64,000 nucleotides of DNA from Colwellia chukchiensis (GCF_002104455.1 NZ_NBOC01000007.1:62001-126000), one strand, 5' to 3'. Positions 22,482 through 32,332 are shown, counted from the first letter of the stretch. Notes: generated by a model from the letters alone, not told the origin. Program-made: numbers and translations.

Positions 22482-25196
22482 TTATAGCGTGTAATCCATT
22501 TGCACATAGAAATAGCGTCCAACGGGGTTATAGGTATTTTGATCAAAATTGATGTTTTTATTGGTTAACGAAGCAGGGGGTTGCTTATCGGCAATATTAT
22601 TAACCCCTAACTTCACCTTTAATCCATTGTCAAAGTGATAACCTGCTGAAATGTTGTGATAAACGATAGAGCTTATGTCTCTGTCTTCGTTACTCACGGT
22701 TTCTGTGGTACCACCAATATATCGAGCGCTATAAGAAGCAAAGTAGTCATCGCGCTTCCAGTTGGCCGATATTGAGCTACGCCATTCAGGGAATGATTCT
22801 CTTGATGCGGCCGTGCCGACTTTATCTTCTTTTTGTGTACTGCCATCAGATAGGGTTGAAACTTCTGTTAACTCGTCAAGCTTGGAGAAGTTTGCCATGA
22901 AATCCCATTGACCACTGTTATCGTCTATACCGTAACGTATGACCATGTCCATACCAGCAACCGTAGTGCTGTTTAAGTTCACTGGACCATCAATGATATT
23001 GTCGATTTCACCTAGACTATTGCGGGTGATGACATCACAGTTTTTGTTTTTATAGGCACATAAATCAAGAATGTTTTGGGCGCCAAATTCACTGATAGTG
23101 TTATTAATATCAATGTTATACCAGTCAAGAGTGACACTAAAGTTTTCTAAAAACGTTGGCATGTAAATCAAGCCGTAAGAGGTATTTTCTGATGTCTCTG
23201 GTTGTAATAAGCGATTACCACCTGTGGTGATTTGCACATTACTATCCGGTTGCGTGTAGTCACCAGGGACACCTGCACAACCTGGTAAAGTGTTATCTGC
23301 AACACAAGGATCGGTAACGGCTTTAAAGGTAACCCGTTGTCCTTCAAACAACTCTAAAATTGATGGCGCTCTAAAACCTTCAGCCCATGTTGCTCTAAAA
23401 GATAAACCTTCTGTAGGGGTATATAAAATACCGGCTTTACTATTGGTCGTGCTACCAAAAGTGCTGTAATCAGAAAATCGCGTTGCTAAGTTTAACTCTA
23501 AGTATTCTGCCATGGGTTCACCGTCTAATAATGGCACGTTAAACTCAACGTAAGCTTCTTTTAGATCGTATTCACCTGTGGTACCTAAGCGGGGTGAAGA
23601 AGATGTCGTGCGATAGCTATTAATGCGCGGTGAAGAGCCAATAATGCTATCTGGTGTATCTTGACCTTTTTCTTTGCGATATTCTATGCCCATGGCCATG
23701 GCTAAATCACCGGCAGGTAACTCCATTAAGAAGCCACTGGCATTGAGGGTAAAGTCAATTTGGCTAGCTTTGTTTTTATCATGGCCAGTAAAATTAATAT
23801 AATCAACCATTTGTGCTGTTAGCGGGTTAAATAAGTTTACCGGTACACAGTCTGCGGCCAGATCAGAGACATCTGCGGAAATTCCTGTGGTATTACAGGC
23901 ACGCAATGCTAAGGCTAACTTATCTAAGTGCATTTGATTGTGTGAAGTAAATTCACCTTTATTTTCCGCCCAAGATAGGTAGCTGTCCCAACTCCAGTCA
24001 TCATTAATTTCGCCATCTAAGCCAATACCAAGACGCACTGTTTCAACATCTTGGGCATTTACACGGTAGCCATTGTCGGTAAAAAATGCGCTATGACGAA
24101 AATCACTACCAGAAAACTCAACGCCAAACGGGTTTACTGATGGGTCATTAGCAATCATAAAGCCTCGGCTGCCTCTAACGGCAGATAGTGCTTGTGAAAA
24201 CTGTTGATCAGACTTGCGATTATTATATAAGGCTTCAACTTTTAAATTAATATCATCAAAAGGAACAATCGCTTGTGCATATAATGAGGTACGCTTACTG
24301 GGGCCAGTTACATAGTTGTTATGGTAGCGATTATATTTATCATCGCCAGATGCCGCGCGCCAGTTATCAGTATTAGCACCGTCTGTGCCCGGATCTCGGG
24401 TGATGCCAGCACTGGGTACATCAAATCCCACCATGGCTTGTAAATCATTCTCTCTAAATAAGCCTTCAGGTGTCGCCGCCGTTAAGCCATTTAAAGGTAC
24501 AGCAGTTAACGCTCTGTCTTGGGTATAAATTGGCTTTTGATCGGTATAGCTGGCGGCAAACATTAAGTTACTATCGCCAAAATCTTTACCCCATAAAAAA
24601 TCAATATTGGCAGTTTCACGATCGCCTTGTGACGACTGACCATAATAAGTTTTGATTTTGCTACCAACATAATCAGCATGGGTATAAATATTGACAACAC
24701 CGGCAATAGCATCAGCACCATAAATGGCGGTAGCACCGTCTTGTAATACTTCAACACGGTTAACAATTGCTTGTGGTATGGTGTTCATATCAACAAAATC
24801 ACGAAAACCACGGGTACCCGCGCCATTAACCCAACGTTGACCATTAACTAATACTAATGATCTATTCGCGCCTAGATTACGCAAATTTAAGCTACTTGAG
24901 CCATGACTTGTTCCAGATGAGCCATTGCCGTTTAAGCTAGAGCCAACCGAGGGTAACTCTTGTAGTACTTCGCCAAGGGACATGGCACCGGTTTGATTTA
25001 GCGCTTCAAAGTCAAGGTCTTGCACTGGGCTTGGGGTTTCACTTTGACGTTTAATTCTTGAGCCTGTGATTGAAATTACTTCTACTTTTTTCAGGCCATC
25101 AGCTGCTTGTGCTTGCACGTGAGACGTTAGTCCTAAACTGCTTGCGCTAATAATGGCAAGGGTAATGGCTGACTTGCGAAACAATTGTTTATTCAT
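22482..25196 (-). CDS. TonB-dependent outer-membrane receptor
   Basis: 904 residues: signal peptide to about 30 (SSLGLTSHVQAQA), TonB-box-like KVEVISITGSRIKRQS, plug domain (VQDLDFEALNQTGAMSLGEVL, GADAIAGVVNIYTH) and a barrel ending VQMDYTL, with an acceptable Leu terminus. It is the first gene of a leftward uptake cluster (receptor, formylglutamate amidohydrolase, YfcC carrier) and is divergent from a LysR regulator at 25332. Confidence 0.92.
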   Translation of the reverse strand: MNKQLFRKSAITLAIISASSLGLTSHVQAQAADGLKKVEVISITGSRIKRQSETPSPVQDLDFEALNQTGAMSLGEVLQELPSVGSSLNGNGSSGTSHGSSSLNLRNLGANRSLVLVNGQRWVNGAGTRGFRDFVDMNTIPQAIVNRVEVLQDGATAIYGADAIAGVVNIYTHADYVGSKIKTYYGQSSQGDRETANIDFLWGKDFGDSNLMFAASYTDQKPIYTQDRALTAVPLNGLTAATPEGLFRENDLQAMVGFDVPSAGITRDPGTDGANTDNWRAASGDDKYNRYHNNYVTGPSKRTSLYAQAIVPFDDINLKVEALYNNRKSDQQFSQALSAVRGSRGFMIANDPSVNPFGVEFSGSDFRHSAFFTDNGYRVNAQDVETVRLGIGLDGEINDDWSWDSYLSWAENKGEFTSHNQMHLDKLALALRACNTTGISADVSDLAADCVPVNLFNPLTAQMVDYINFTGHDKNKASQIDFTLNASGFLMELPAGDLAMAMGIEYRKEKGQDTPDSIIGSSPRINSYRTTSSSPRLGTTGEYDLKEAYVEFNVPLLDGEPMAEYLELNLATRFSDYSTFGSTTNSKAGILYTPTEGLSFRATWAEGFRAPSILELFEGQRVTFKAVTDPCVADNTLPGCAGVPGDYTQPDSNVQITTGGNRLLQPETSENTSYGLIYMPTFLENFSVTLDWYNIDINNTISEFGAQNILDLCAYKNKNCDVITRNSLGEIDNIIDGPVNLNSTTVAGMDMVIRYGIDDNSGQWDFMANFSKLDELTEVSTLSDGSTQKEDKVGTAASRESFPEWRSSISANWKRDDYFASYSARYIGGTTETVSNEDRDISSIVYHNISAGYHFDNGLKVKLGVNNIADKQPPASLTNKNINFDQNTYNPVGRYFYVQMDYTL

Positions 25197-25331
25197 CTTG
25201 TTGTTCTCCAGACTCTTTTATTAATTTGGTCGATTTATGCAGTGTTTTTTACACTTTACAACTATCAAGACTTTATGCAATATTATTGAATTACTGCATT
25301 GTGGTATTACAAATTGTTATAGGGTGGAGCT

Positions 25332-26249
25332 GTGACTGTTGCAATCAACAACATTAATATTAAAAGTCTAGAAGCGTTTAGGGCCATTATTCAAACCGGA
25401 TCTGCCACAGCCGCGGGTAAACAATTGGGCTTAACCCAACCTGGCATTAGTCGGTTACTGGCATTATTAGAAGAGCATGTCGGCTTTCAGTTGTTTTATC
25501 GCGAAAAAGGCCGTCTAATCCCAAGTGATGAGGCATTAGCTTTGGTCAAGGAAGTCGAGCTGACCTTAAACAGTGTTGAAAGGATATCGCTACTAGCGAA
25601 AAATATTGCACAATCTAACCTGGGTTTGTTGAAAATAGTTGCGCCAAATAGTTTTATTGCTGGGCCATTGGCAGAGGCGGTCGCCAGTTTTTTGCAAGAG
25701 CATCCACAAGTTAACGTTAGTTTAGATACCCATAGTCCTGAGCGGGCGCGGGAAATTGTTGCTCGACGTTCCGCTAACTGTGGCTTTATTCAACTGCCTG
25801 AAAATCACCCTGGCCTGATTTGTGAAAGTATTATTACTAGCGGCACAGTTTGTGCGATTTCGCGGCAACATAGGCTGGCCAAAAATAAAAAAATTACCCC
25901 TAAAGACTTAGACAATGAAGACTTAATTTTGTTAGGTAAGGGGCGCTATTCTCGCCAGCAAATTGAGAGTATATTTCGCAAAAAAAATATTTCTATGCAA
26001 GTAAAAGTAGAAACCCATACTGTGGCAATCGCTTGCACTTTTGCCAAAATGAATGTTGGCATTGCTATTGTTAATGAACTACTAGCGAAACAATATGAAG
26101 CTAAGGGTTTGGTTTTGGTGCCGTTTAGTCCAGCTATTAAGCATGAATATGGCTTTATTATCTCAGCTCATGCGCCTATGAATCGGCTGACGCAGTCGTT
26201 TTATCAACACTGTAAAGCATATTTTTCGAGCAATGTTAGTGCGCTGTAA
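25332..26249 (+). CDS. LysR-type transcriptional regulator
   Basis: 305 residues. N-terminal helix-turn-helix (GSATAAGKQLGLTQPGISRLLALLEEH in pieces, residues 22-50) and an effector domain. GGTGGAGCTGTG suggests the GTG at 25332 or the internal AUG-like option; the given start fits the family length. Divergent from the receptor with a 135-base gap, it is the likely regulator of the uptake cluster. It resembles regulators of amino-acid catabolism (NocR/OccR-like text), at modest certainty. Confidence 0.9.
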   Translation: MTVAINNINIKSLEAFRAIIQTGSATAAGKQLGLTQPGISRLLALLEEHVGFQLFYREKGRLIPSDEALALVKEVELTLNSVERISLLAKNIAQSNLGLLKIVAPNSFIAGPLAEAVASFLQEHPQVNVSLDTHSPERAREIVARRSANCGFIQLPENHPGLICESIITSGTVCAISRQHRLAKNKKITPKDLDNEDLILLGKGRYSRQQIESIFRKKNISMQVKVETHTVAIACTFAKMNVGIAIVNELLAKQYEAKGLVLVPFSPAIKHEYGFIISAHAPMNRLTQSFYQHCKAYFSSNVSAL

Positions 26250-26311
26250 TAGGTGGATTCGCACTAGTCATTACTTTTGATCACAGGTAACGAATTTACT
26301 CAAGGGTTTTT

Positions 26312-26977
26312 ATGATTACAAAACTTCCGCGTTGGGTTGAATATGGCGCTTTTATCTTGTCGCTGATAGCAGGGCTAGTTAACGCTGTCGGCTTGTTAGG
26401 TTTTAAACACCAAGCCATTTCACACTTATCAGGTACCGCCACTTTACTAGGTACTGGGTTATTGAACAATAACTTTTCAGAGTTGATCTATTTTTTACTG
26501 ATTATTGTTAGCTTTATTCTTGGTGCGGCAATGTCGGGTTATTTTTTACGCAGTGGCGCACTTAAGTTGGGGCGAAATTACAGTGCTTTGCTTTATTTGG
26601 AAATGGTGTTTCTTATTGGCGCAAGTTATTTTTTAATGCAGGGCTCGGCAAATGGTATTTACTTAGCGTCGGCGGCGTGTGGTTTGCAAAATGCTTTTGC
26701 TAGCACTTATAGTGGCGCCATTGTGCGTACCACACACTTAACAGGTATTTTTACTGATTTAGGCTTAATGTTAGGGGCAAAATTACGAGGTCAGGCCTTT
26801 GATGAAAGAAAAGCATTGTTACTGCTTTTGATCATGAGCGGCTTTATTGCTGGCGGTACCATAGGTGCTTATTGTTATGCGCTGTTTAAGTTTCAAGCGT
26901 TATTGATACCTGCTGGCATATGCTTGCTACTGGCGATTTCTTATAGCATTTATAGTCGCAAGATAAATTCGAAATAA
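26312..26977 (+). CDS. YoaK/DUF1275-family membrane protein
   Basis: 221 residues with six predicted membrane helices and the family's markers: VNAVGLLGFKHQAISHLSGTAT near residues 25-46, GLQNAFASTYSGAIVRTTHLTG near 130-150, and TDLGLMLG. Function of the family is unknown. It follows the LysR gene by 62 bases on the same strand and may be co-transcribed. Confidence 0.9.
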   Translation: MITKLPRWVEYGAFILSLIAGLVNAVGLLGFKHQAISHLSGTATLLGTGLLNNNFSELIYFLLIIVSFILGAAMSGYFLRSGALKLGRNYSALLYLEMVFLIGASYFLMQGSANGIYLASAACGLQNAFASTYSGAIVRTTHLTGIFTDLGLMLGAKLRGQAFDERKALLLLLIMSGFIAGGTIGAYCYALFKFQALLIPAGICLLLAISYSIYSRKINSK

Positions 26978-27211
26978 AGCGTACGCTTTAACCTTAGGCA
27001 AGCGAAATATAGGCCATAAATGTTGGAATAACACTTTTTTACTGTTTTGTGAAAATAAATGCGCCTATAATTCTTTTTCTCCGCTTTTCAGCTTAAGTGG
27101 AACTACTCTGTACTTACTTGTCTGTCACTAGTGTCTTTGAGTTTTTTGTACTCATCAAATTAAAGTTTTGTTAGAATTTCGCATTAAATATTTTTGCTAA
27201 GGATATGAGTT

Positions 27212-28885
27212 TTGTTTGTTGGTCGCTTTAAAAATATAAGTTTTAAAGGTGATATCTTTGGTGGTGTCACAACCGCAATTATTTCCTTACCGCTAGCCCT
27301 TGCCTTTGGTGTAGCTTCAGGCGCTGGCGCAGAAGCAGGGTTGTGGGGCGCTATTTTAGTCGGTTTTTTTGCTGCCTTGTTTGGTGGCTCAACGTCACTG
27401 ATTTCTGAGCCAACCGGACCAATGACAGTGATCATGACTGCGGTGTTAACCAGCATGATGGCAAAATACCCAGAAACTGGCATGGCAATGACCTTTACCG
27501 TGGTGATGATGGCAGGGGCCTTCCAAATATTAATAGGCACCCTGAAACTGGGTAAATATATAACTTTAATGCCCTACAGTGTTATTTCAGGGTTTATGTC
27601 AGGCATTGGCGTTATTTTAATTATTCTACAATTATCACCACTGCTGGGGCAGGCAGCGCCCGCTGGTGGTGTGGTTGGTACATTGGGTGCATTGCCCGAG
27701 ACCTTAAGTAATATAAAATTTAGCGAGCTGTTTCTTGGCATACTTACCTTAGCGGTTTTATTTTACTTTCCTAAACAATACCGAAAATACGTGCCGGCAC
27801 AATTAGTGGCGTTAGTGGCGGTGACTTTATTATCTATCGTGATATTTGATAGCGACAGTATTCGCCGGATAGGGGAGATTCCTGCTGGCTTGCCCTCATT
27901 AGTAATGCCGCACTTTACGGCTGATATGTTCATGACCATGGTAGTCGATGCCTTGGTATTAGGTACCTTAGGTAGCATAGACACTTTGTTAACCGCGGTT
28001 ATTGCTGACTCGCTAACCCGTAGCGAGCACAATTCAGATAAAGAACTACGCGGGCAAGGGTTGGCCAATATGATTTCTGGCTTATTTGGTGCGCTGCCTG
28101 GCGCTGGTGCCACTATGGGGACAGTCACTAACATTCAAGTAGGCGCGGGCTCGCCATTATCGGGTATTGTCAGGGCTTTGGTTTTAGCCTTGGTGGTATT
28201 GATAGCGGCTGGGCTCACCGAGCCTATCCCTATGGCGGTGCTAGCCGGTATTGCGGTGTATGTTGGCTTTAATATTCTCGATTGGAGTTTTATTCAGCGC
28301 GCCCATAAAGTCAGCTTGCAAGGCATGGTGATCATGTATGGTGTGATGCTACTCACGGTATTTGTTGATTTAATAGTTGCCGTAGGCTTAGGGGTATTTA
28401 TCTCCAATATTATCGTTATTGAACAATTAAGCCGCACACAAGCGCAACAAGTTGAGGCCATTAGTGATAATCATCAAGATGTTGTGCCGCTGCAAGAAGA
28501 TGAACAAGCATTGCTCGATCGTGCCAATGGTAAAGTGTTATTTTTCTACTTATCTGGCCCAATGATATTTAGTGTCTCAAAAGCGATTTCTCGTCAACAT
28601 AGCAGTGTTGGTGACTTTCAAGCCATGATCTTAGATTTAACCGATGTACCTATGTTTGATGTAACCGTAGGTTTAGCACTAGAAAATGCCATTAAAGACG
28701 CGCAAGAAGCGCAGTGCCAAGTGTTCTTGGTTTGTCCAAATCAGCAAACTCGCCAGCAACTTGCTAAGTTTAAGCTACTTGAAATGGTACCAGCAGAAAA
28801 TACTTATATTAATCGCCAACAAGCATTACAAGCATCACTAGACTTTGTCGAGCCAAGTACTAGCACAGCGACTTTACCAGCTTAA
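27212..28885 (+). CDS. SulP-family anion permease with STAS domain
   Basis: 557 residues from a TTG start; AAGGA lies 9 bases before it and the nearby ATG at 27205 leads to an immediate stop. SulP core signatures: FGGVTTAIISLPLALAFGVASG at the N-terminus, FGGSTSLISEPTGPMTVIMTA, and GSIDTLLTAVIADSLT near residue 255. A cytoplasmic STAS domain covers 440-545 (ILDLTDVPMFDVTVGLALE). Family knowledge: sodium- or proton-coupled uptake of sulfate, bicarbonate or other anions; substrate cannot be assigned. A second SulP gene lies at 55774. Confidence 0.9.
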   Translation: MFVGRFKNISFKGDIFGGVTTAIISLPLALAFGVASGAGAEAGLWGAILVGFFAALFGGSTSLISEPTGPMTVIMTAVLTSMMAKYPETGMAMTFTVVMMAGAFQILIGTLKLGKYITLMPYSVISGFMSGIGVILIILQLSPLLGQAAPAGGVVGTLGALPETLSNIKFSELFLGILTLAVLFYFPKQYRKYVPAQLVALVAVTLLSIVIFDSDSIRRIGEIPAGLPSLVMPHFTADMFMTMVVDALVLGTLGSIDTLLTAVIADSLTRSEHNSDKELRGQGLANMISGLFGALPGAGATMGTVTNIQVGAGSPLSGIVRALVLALVVLIAAGLTEPIPMAVLAGIAVYVGFNILDWSFIQRAHKVSLQGMVIMYGVMLLTVFVDLIVAVGLGVFISNIIVIEQLSRTQAQQVEAISDNHQDVVPLQEDEQALLDRANGKVLFFYLSGPMIFSVSKAISRQHSSVGDFQAMILDLTDVPMFDVTVGLALENAIKDAQEAQCQVFLVCPNQQTRQQLAKFKLLEMVPAENTYINRQQALQASLDFVEPSTSTATLPA

Positions 28886-28904
28886 CCTTGGTGTTAGCTC
28901 AAGC

Positions 28905-28947
28905 AAATAGCAAAGCCTTTACATCAACGGGCTTTGCTATTTTTTTA
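28905..28947 (+). terminator. Rho-independent terminator after SulP gene
   Basis: AAATAGCAAAGCC and GGGCTTTGCTATTT arms followed by seven T residues; strong. Confidence 0.88.
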
Positions 28948-29200
28948 TATGCTATAGACGGTTAACGTAAGTGATTCAGTCATTGTAGTTAGCAAGCCAT
29001 CTCAATGCCTAATTTAGCTGTTTTACCTGTTGCTATTTTCCTCACTAGGCGTTTGTTTTTTATACGAATTTAGGTTTTATTGCTTAATATTAACACTTGT
29101 TACAAAAATAACGCGGTTAATGGCTTATAGTAGTGGCATTCTCGCTCGCTTTAGATTAAATTCATCGCCTTAAATTTACAGTTAACCAGAGCGCCTTCAT

Positions 29201-29431
29201 ATGATAGATAATACTCTCCCACAACTCGAACAACTGATTGAACAAATCATAGCGAAAAACACCCAATTAAAAAGCCAAGTCGCGGCATTAGAGCAACAAA
29301 AGTCGGCGTTAGCAGAAGAAAACGAAATGTTGCAACTTGAAGCGCTTGAAAACGAAGAAAAGCAAAAACAGGCCAGCACAGTTTTATCAAATCTACTAGA
29401 TAAATTGCAAAGTGTAGAAGAGCTTAGTTAA
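29201..29431 (+). CDS. TIGR02449-type coiled-coil protein
   Basis: 76 residues, almost entirely coiled coil with heptad Leu/Glu/Gln pattern (LEQLIEQIIAKNTQLKSQ, ALEQQKSALAEENEML). It resembles ZapB in build. Genes of this family sit just upstream of zapA in gammaproteobacteria. Its TAA overlaps the zapA ATG by one base (TAATG), so translation is coupled. Role: presumed cell-division accessory. Confidence 0.88.
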   Translation: MIDNTLPQLEQLIEQIIAKNTQLKSQVAALEQQKSALAEENEMLQLEALENEEKQKQASTVLSNLLDKLQSVEELS

Positions 29432-29712
29432 TGTTAGTTGAAGACTCTAAAGGGATCAGCATTGAAATTATGGGCAAGCAGCATAAGATTGCTTGCTCAG
29501 CTGAACAAGCAGAGGATTTAAAACAAGCCGCGCAAAATCTTGCCACAATGTGCGATGAAATTAAGCAACAAAAAGGCACGGCAAGTAGCGAGCGGGCATT
29601 ACTTGTTGCGTCGATTAATTTAAGTTACTCGCTACTGCTAGCCAATAAAACCATTAAAGGTTTTCAACGTGGTCACAATGCATTACTTACTCAGCTAAAA
29701 AGCGCGTTATAG
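29431..29712 (+). CDS. zapA: Cell division protein ZapA
   Basis: 93 residues, typical size. N-terminal strand with IEIMGKQHKIACSAEQAEDLKQAA, then an amphipathic helix ending in a Q-rich coiled coil. Family knowledge: binds FtsZ and promotes bundling at the division ring. Often followed by 6S RNA and a formyl-THF cyclo-ligase gene, but here a terminator and the min operon follow. Confidence 0.88.
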   Translation: MLVEDSKGISIEIMGKQHKIACSAEQAEDLKQAAQNLATMCDEIKQQKGTASSERALLVASINLSYSLLLANKTIKGFQRGHNALLTQLKSAL

Positions 29713-29758
29713 CTTTGCACTTTTGATGATAAGCAAAGCTGCAAGGTGATAACGCGAC

Positions 29759-29789
29759 AAAAAATGCGACTGTGTTAGGTCGCATTTTG
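29759..29789 (+). terminator. Rho-independent terminator after zapA
   Basis: AAAAAATGCGAC-TGTGTTAG-GTCGCATTTT hairpin with T-rich end. Confidence 0.8.
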
Positions 29790-29863
29790 CTGAATAATCG
29801 CCAAACTCAAGCGCGTAATAAGCGACTGAGCAGCATAGCGTTTTATTAAGGAACACCCCGATT

Positions 29864-30583
29864 ATGGCTGATGCCAACATAGAATTTAAAGGGTCAAGTT
29901 TTACCCTGTCTATATTACATTTAAAAACGTCAAACTTAACCAATATTGGCGCTGATTTACAGGCAAAAGTAGCGCAAGCCCCTGATTTTTTCCATTTACT
30001 ACCCGTTGTTGTGAATGTTGCGCAATTCGCAGATTCCGTTGATTATCAAGCACTAAAAACTTTAGTTGAGGCCGCTAATTTTACCTTTGTTGGTTTTACT
30101 GGCACGGTCAGCAAAGCGCAACGACAACGGATTCGAGACTTAGGATTCTCTTTTGTGAATACCGCTAAACAGACCAGTGCAGAGCAGGTAGCGGCGCAGC
30201 AAACAAATGTATCAACCAACCCGGAAGCCAACGCAGCGGCGGTGGCAAACCTAGGCTTTAGTGACAAGGTGCATCAAGGGCAAATACGCTCAGGACAACA
30301 AGTCTATGCCAAAGCACAAAACTTAGTGATTATTGGCTCAGTATCGGCAGGAGCAGAAGTGATTGCCGATGGGAATATTCATGTGTACGGTTCGCTGCGT
30401 GGTCGCGCCATCGCAGGGGCTAGAGGGCATGATAAAGCCCAAGTCTATTGTCAAAAACTTGAAGCAGAATTAGTGTCAATTAATGGGCATTACTGGCTTA
30501 GCGAGTCTATGACAGAACTTTGGGGTGAAGCAGCTTATTTGCAATTGACTGATAGTGAGCTAACTGCTGCAAAACTGAGCTAA
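29864..30583 (+). CDS. minC: Septum site-determining protein MinC
   Basis: 239 residues. N-terminal MinC_N domain (FKGSSFTLSILHL) and C-terminal beta-helix from about residue 135 (GQIRSGQQVYAKAQNLVIIGSVSAGAEVIADGN in pieces; GSLRGRAIAGARG; SINGHYW). Family knowledge: inhibits FtsZ assembly away from mid-cell when recruited by MinD. It starts the minC-minD-minE operon; the AAGGA-like site before the ATG is good. Confidence 0.95.
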   Translation: MADANIEFKGSSFTLSILHLKTSNLTNIGADLQAKVAQAPDFFHLLPVVVNVAQFADSVDYQALKTLVEAANFTFVGFTGTVSKAQRQRIRDLGFSFVNTAKQTSAEQVAAQQTNVSTNPEANAAAVANLGFSDKVHQGQIRSGQQVYAKAQNLVIIGSVSAGAEVIADGNIHVYGSLRGRAIAGARGHDKAQVYCQKLEAELVSINGHYWLSESMTELWGEAAYLQLTDSELTAAKLS

Positions 30584-30778
30584 GTTAACCGCTGAATAAT
30601 GTGTTTTATATTTAAATAAAATCAAGGGTTTGACTCCCGAGTTTAGACAAGTTAGCGTTAAGCTAAAGTTTGCTAAAACACACAGTTTTAGTCGAAATAT
30701 TGGGCATAACGTCCGTTTTTTAGTCAGCACAATAAGGTGCTGGTTGTTTTGTTATCATTTTTTAAGGATATTCGGTCC

Positions 30779-31588
30779 ATGGCACGAATAATAGTAGTTA
30801 CTTCCGGCAAAGGGGGTGTTGGTAAAACAACATCAAGTGCGGCCATTGGTCTTGGCTTAGCATTAAAAGGTCATAAAGTTGTTTTAATTGATTTTGATAT
30901 AGGCTTACGAAATCTTGATTTAATTATGGGCTGTGAACGCCGCGTTGTATATGATTTTGTTAATGTGATCAACGGTGAAGCAAGTTTAAATCAAGCGCTG
31001 ATTAAAGATAAACGGGTTAGCAGCCTATCTATCTTACCCGCATCACAAACGCGTGATAAAGACGCACTTACTAAAGAAAGCGTCGGCAAGGTGTTAGATG
31101 AGCTTAGCCAGAGTTATGATTATATTATATGTGACTCACCCGCAGGCATTGAAGCAGGTGCCATGATGGCCCTTTATTTTGCTGATGAAGCGATAGTCAC
31201 CACCAATCCTGAGGTTTCGTCAGTGCGAGACTCAGACCGTATTTTAGGTATGCTGGCAAGTCGTTCACGCCGCGCTGAGCAAGGCTTAGAGCCCATTAAA
31301 GAGCATTTATTATTAACCCGTTATTCCCCTAAACGAGTTGCAGAAGGTGAAATGCTCAGTGTTGAAGACGTTGAAGATATTCTTTCTATTCCATTATTAG
31401 GTGTGATCCCAGAGTCTCAAGCCGTGCTGAAAGCGTCAAATGCCGGTGAGCCCGTGATCCTTGATACTGAAAGTGACGCCGGACAAGCCTATCAAGATGT
31501 TATAGAGCGCTTGCTAGGGGAAACGGTAGATTTTAGGTTTTTAGTTGCCGAGAAAAAAGGCATTTTCAGTCGTATGTTCGGAGGATAA
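30779..31588 (+). CDS. minD: Septum site-determining ATPase MinD
   Basis: 269 residues from the ATG at 30779 (MARIIVVTSGKGGVGKTT), the conserved start; the frame extends upstream but that part is not conserved. Deviant Walker A KGGVGKTTSS, switch DFDIGLRNLDLIMGCE, Walker B YIICDSPAGIE, and a C-terminal amphipathic membrane helix (KKGIFSRMFGG). Role: ATP-dependent membrane ATPase that recruits MinC and oscillates with MinE. Confidence 0.96.
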   Translation: MARIIVVTSGKGGVGKTTSSAAIGLGLALKGHKVVLIDFDIGLRNLDLIMGCERRVVYDFVNVINGEASLNQALIKDKRVSSLSILPASQTRDKDALTKESVGKVLDELSQSYDYIICDSPAGIEAGAMMALYFADEAIVTTNPEVSSVRDSDRILGMLASRSRRAEQGLEPIKEHLLLTRYSPKRVAEGEMLSVEDVEDILSIPLLGVIPESQAVLKASNAGEPVILDTESDAGQAYQDVIERLLGETVDFRFLVAEKKGIFSRMFGG

Positions 31589-31589
31589 C

Positions 31590-31865
31590 ATGGCACTACT
31601 CGATTATTTTTCTCGTAAAAAAGAAAAGCAGGTAAGCACGGCGTCGAAAGCCAAAGAGCGCCTACAAATTATTGTTGCTCATGAACGTAATAGTCGCCAT
31701 AAACAGCCGGATTATCTACCGCAGCTTACCGAAGATATTCTCAAAGTGCTGCGCAAGTACATAAAAGTGTCAGATGAAAGCTTTTCCATAAACCTAGACA
31801 AAAAAGACGGTGACTTGAATGTGTTAGAGCTTAATATTGAGTTACATGACGAGCAAGCGAGTTAA
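31590..31865 (+). CDS. minE: Cell division topological specificity factor MinE
   Basis: 91 residues from the ATG at 31590, one base after the minD stop, with GGAGGATAAC in front. N-terminal membrane-binding MALLDYFSRKKE, the MinD-contact helix (KERLQIIVAHERN) and the dimerisation domain (LTEDILKVLRKYIKVSDESF). Role: stimulates MinD ATPase and places the division site at mid-cell. Confidence 0.96.
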   Translation: MALLDYFSRKKEKQVSTASKAKERLQIIVAHERNSRHKQPDYLPQLTEDILKVLRKYIKVSDESFSINLDKKDGDLNVLELNIELHDEQAS

Positions 31866-32116
31866 ATTGCTCTTATGAGCTAATTTATAACGTTAACCTT
31901 CGATGCGCACTTTTTATTACGGAAATTTCATTGTCAAGGTTATCAGTCGTTAAAACGGCTGATAATCATTAACAGCTAGATAAGTTAAGGCAATTGCTTA
32001 ATAAGTTCTAGTTAACAAAAATAACATACGAAAACCAGACTTGTTAAAACACAGGGCAGAATATCTTGTTGGCGTGATAAGGCCAGAGTAGCCATTAAAA
32101 AACACCACAATTAAAA
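31866..32116. other. Intergenic region after minE
   Basis: About 250 bases without a gene. A perfect-arm hairpin (TTATCAGTCGT-TAAA-ACGGCTGATAA, 31940-31966) without a T-run is the only structure seen; it may end the min transcript. Confidence 0.4.
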
Positions 32117-32153
32117 ACAATAAAGCCCTGCAATGCAGGGCTTTATTGTTTTT
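32117..32153. terminator. Strong symmetric terminator after tRNA-Pro
   Basis: AACAATAAAGCCCTGCA and its complement form a 17-pair stem with almost no loop, flanked by A- and T-runs. It lies just downstream of the leftward tRNA-Pro and can work on both strands. Confidence 0.88.
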
Positions 32154-32157
32154 AAAT

Positions 32158-32234
32158 TGGTCGGAGTAGCAAGATTCGAACTTGCGACCTCACGTCCCCC
32201 AGACGCACGCGCTACCAGGCTGCGCTATACCCCG
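32158..32234 (-). tRNA. tRNA-Pro(GGG)
   Basis: On the minus strand a 77-base cloverleaf starts CGGGGTATAGCGCAGCCTGG, has anticodon loop CTGGGGG (anticodon GGG, reading CCC), T arm AAGTTCGAATCTT, and an encoded ACCA end. Acceptor arms CGGGGTA/TACTCCG pair. A promoter and a terminator flank it. Confidence 0.95.
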
Positions 32235-32271
32235 AATATAAGCTTAATGGGGTTAAAAGCTTATGCGGGCT

Positions 32272-32299
32272 ATATTAATGATTTATGTTTTAAATGCAA
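32272..32299 (-). promoter_or_regulatory. Promoter of tRNA-Pro
   Basis: On the minus strand TTGCAT, 16 bases, then TAATAT, followed by a GCCCGC discriminator of the stringently controlled stable-RNA type, about 35 bases before the tRNA. Confidence 0.7.
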
Positions 32300-32332
32300 T
32301 GAAAAAACGCGCCATTGTGCTCAAGCGCTTAA

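Noticed and set aside
29713-29863. 6S RNA downstream of zapA
   Set aside because: The gap is about 150 bases, mostly a terminator, with none of the long-hairpin pattern of 6S RNA.
30737-30778. Upstream extension of minD
   Set aside because: The added residues are not conserved; MARIIVVTSGKGG is the family start.
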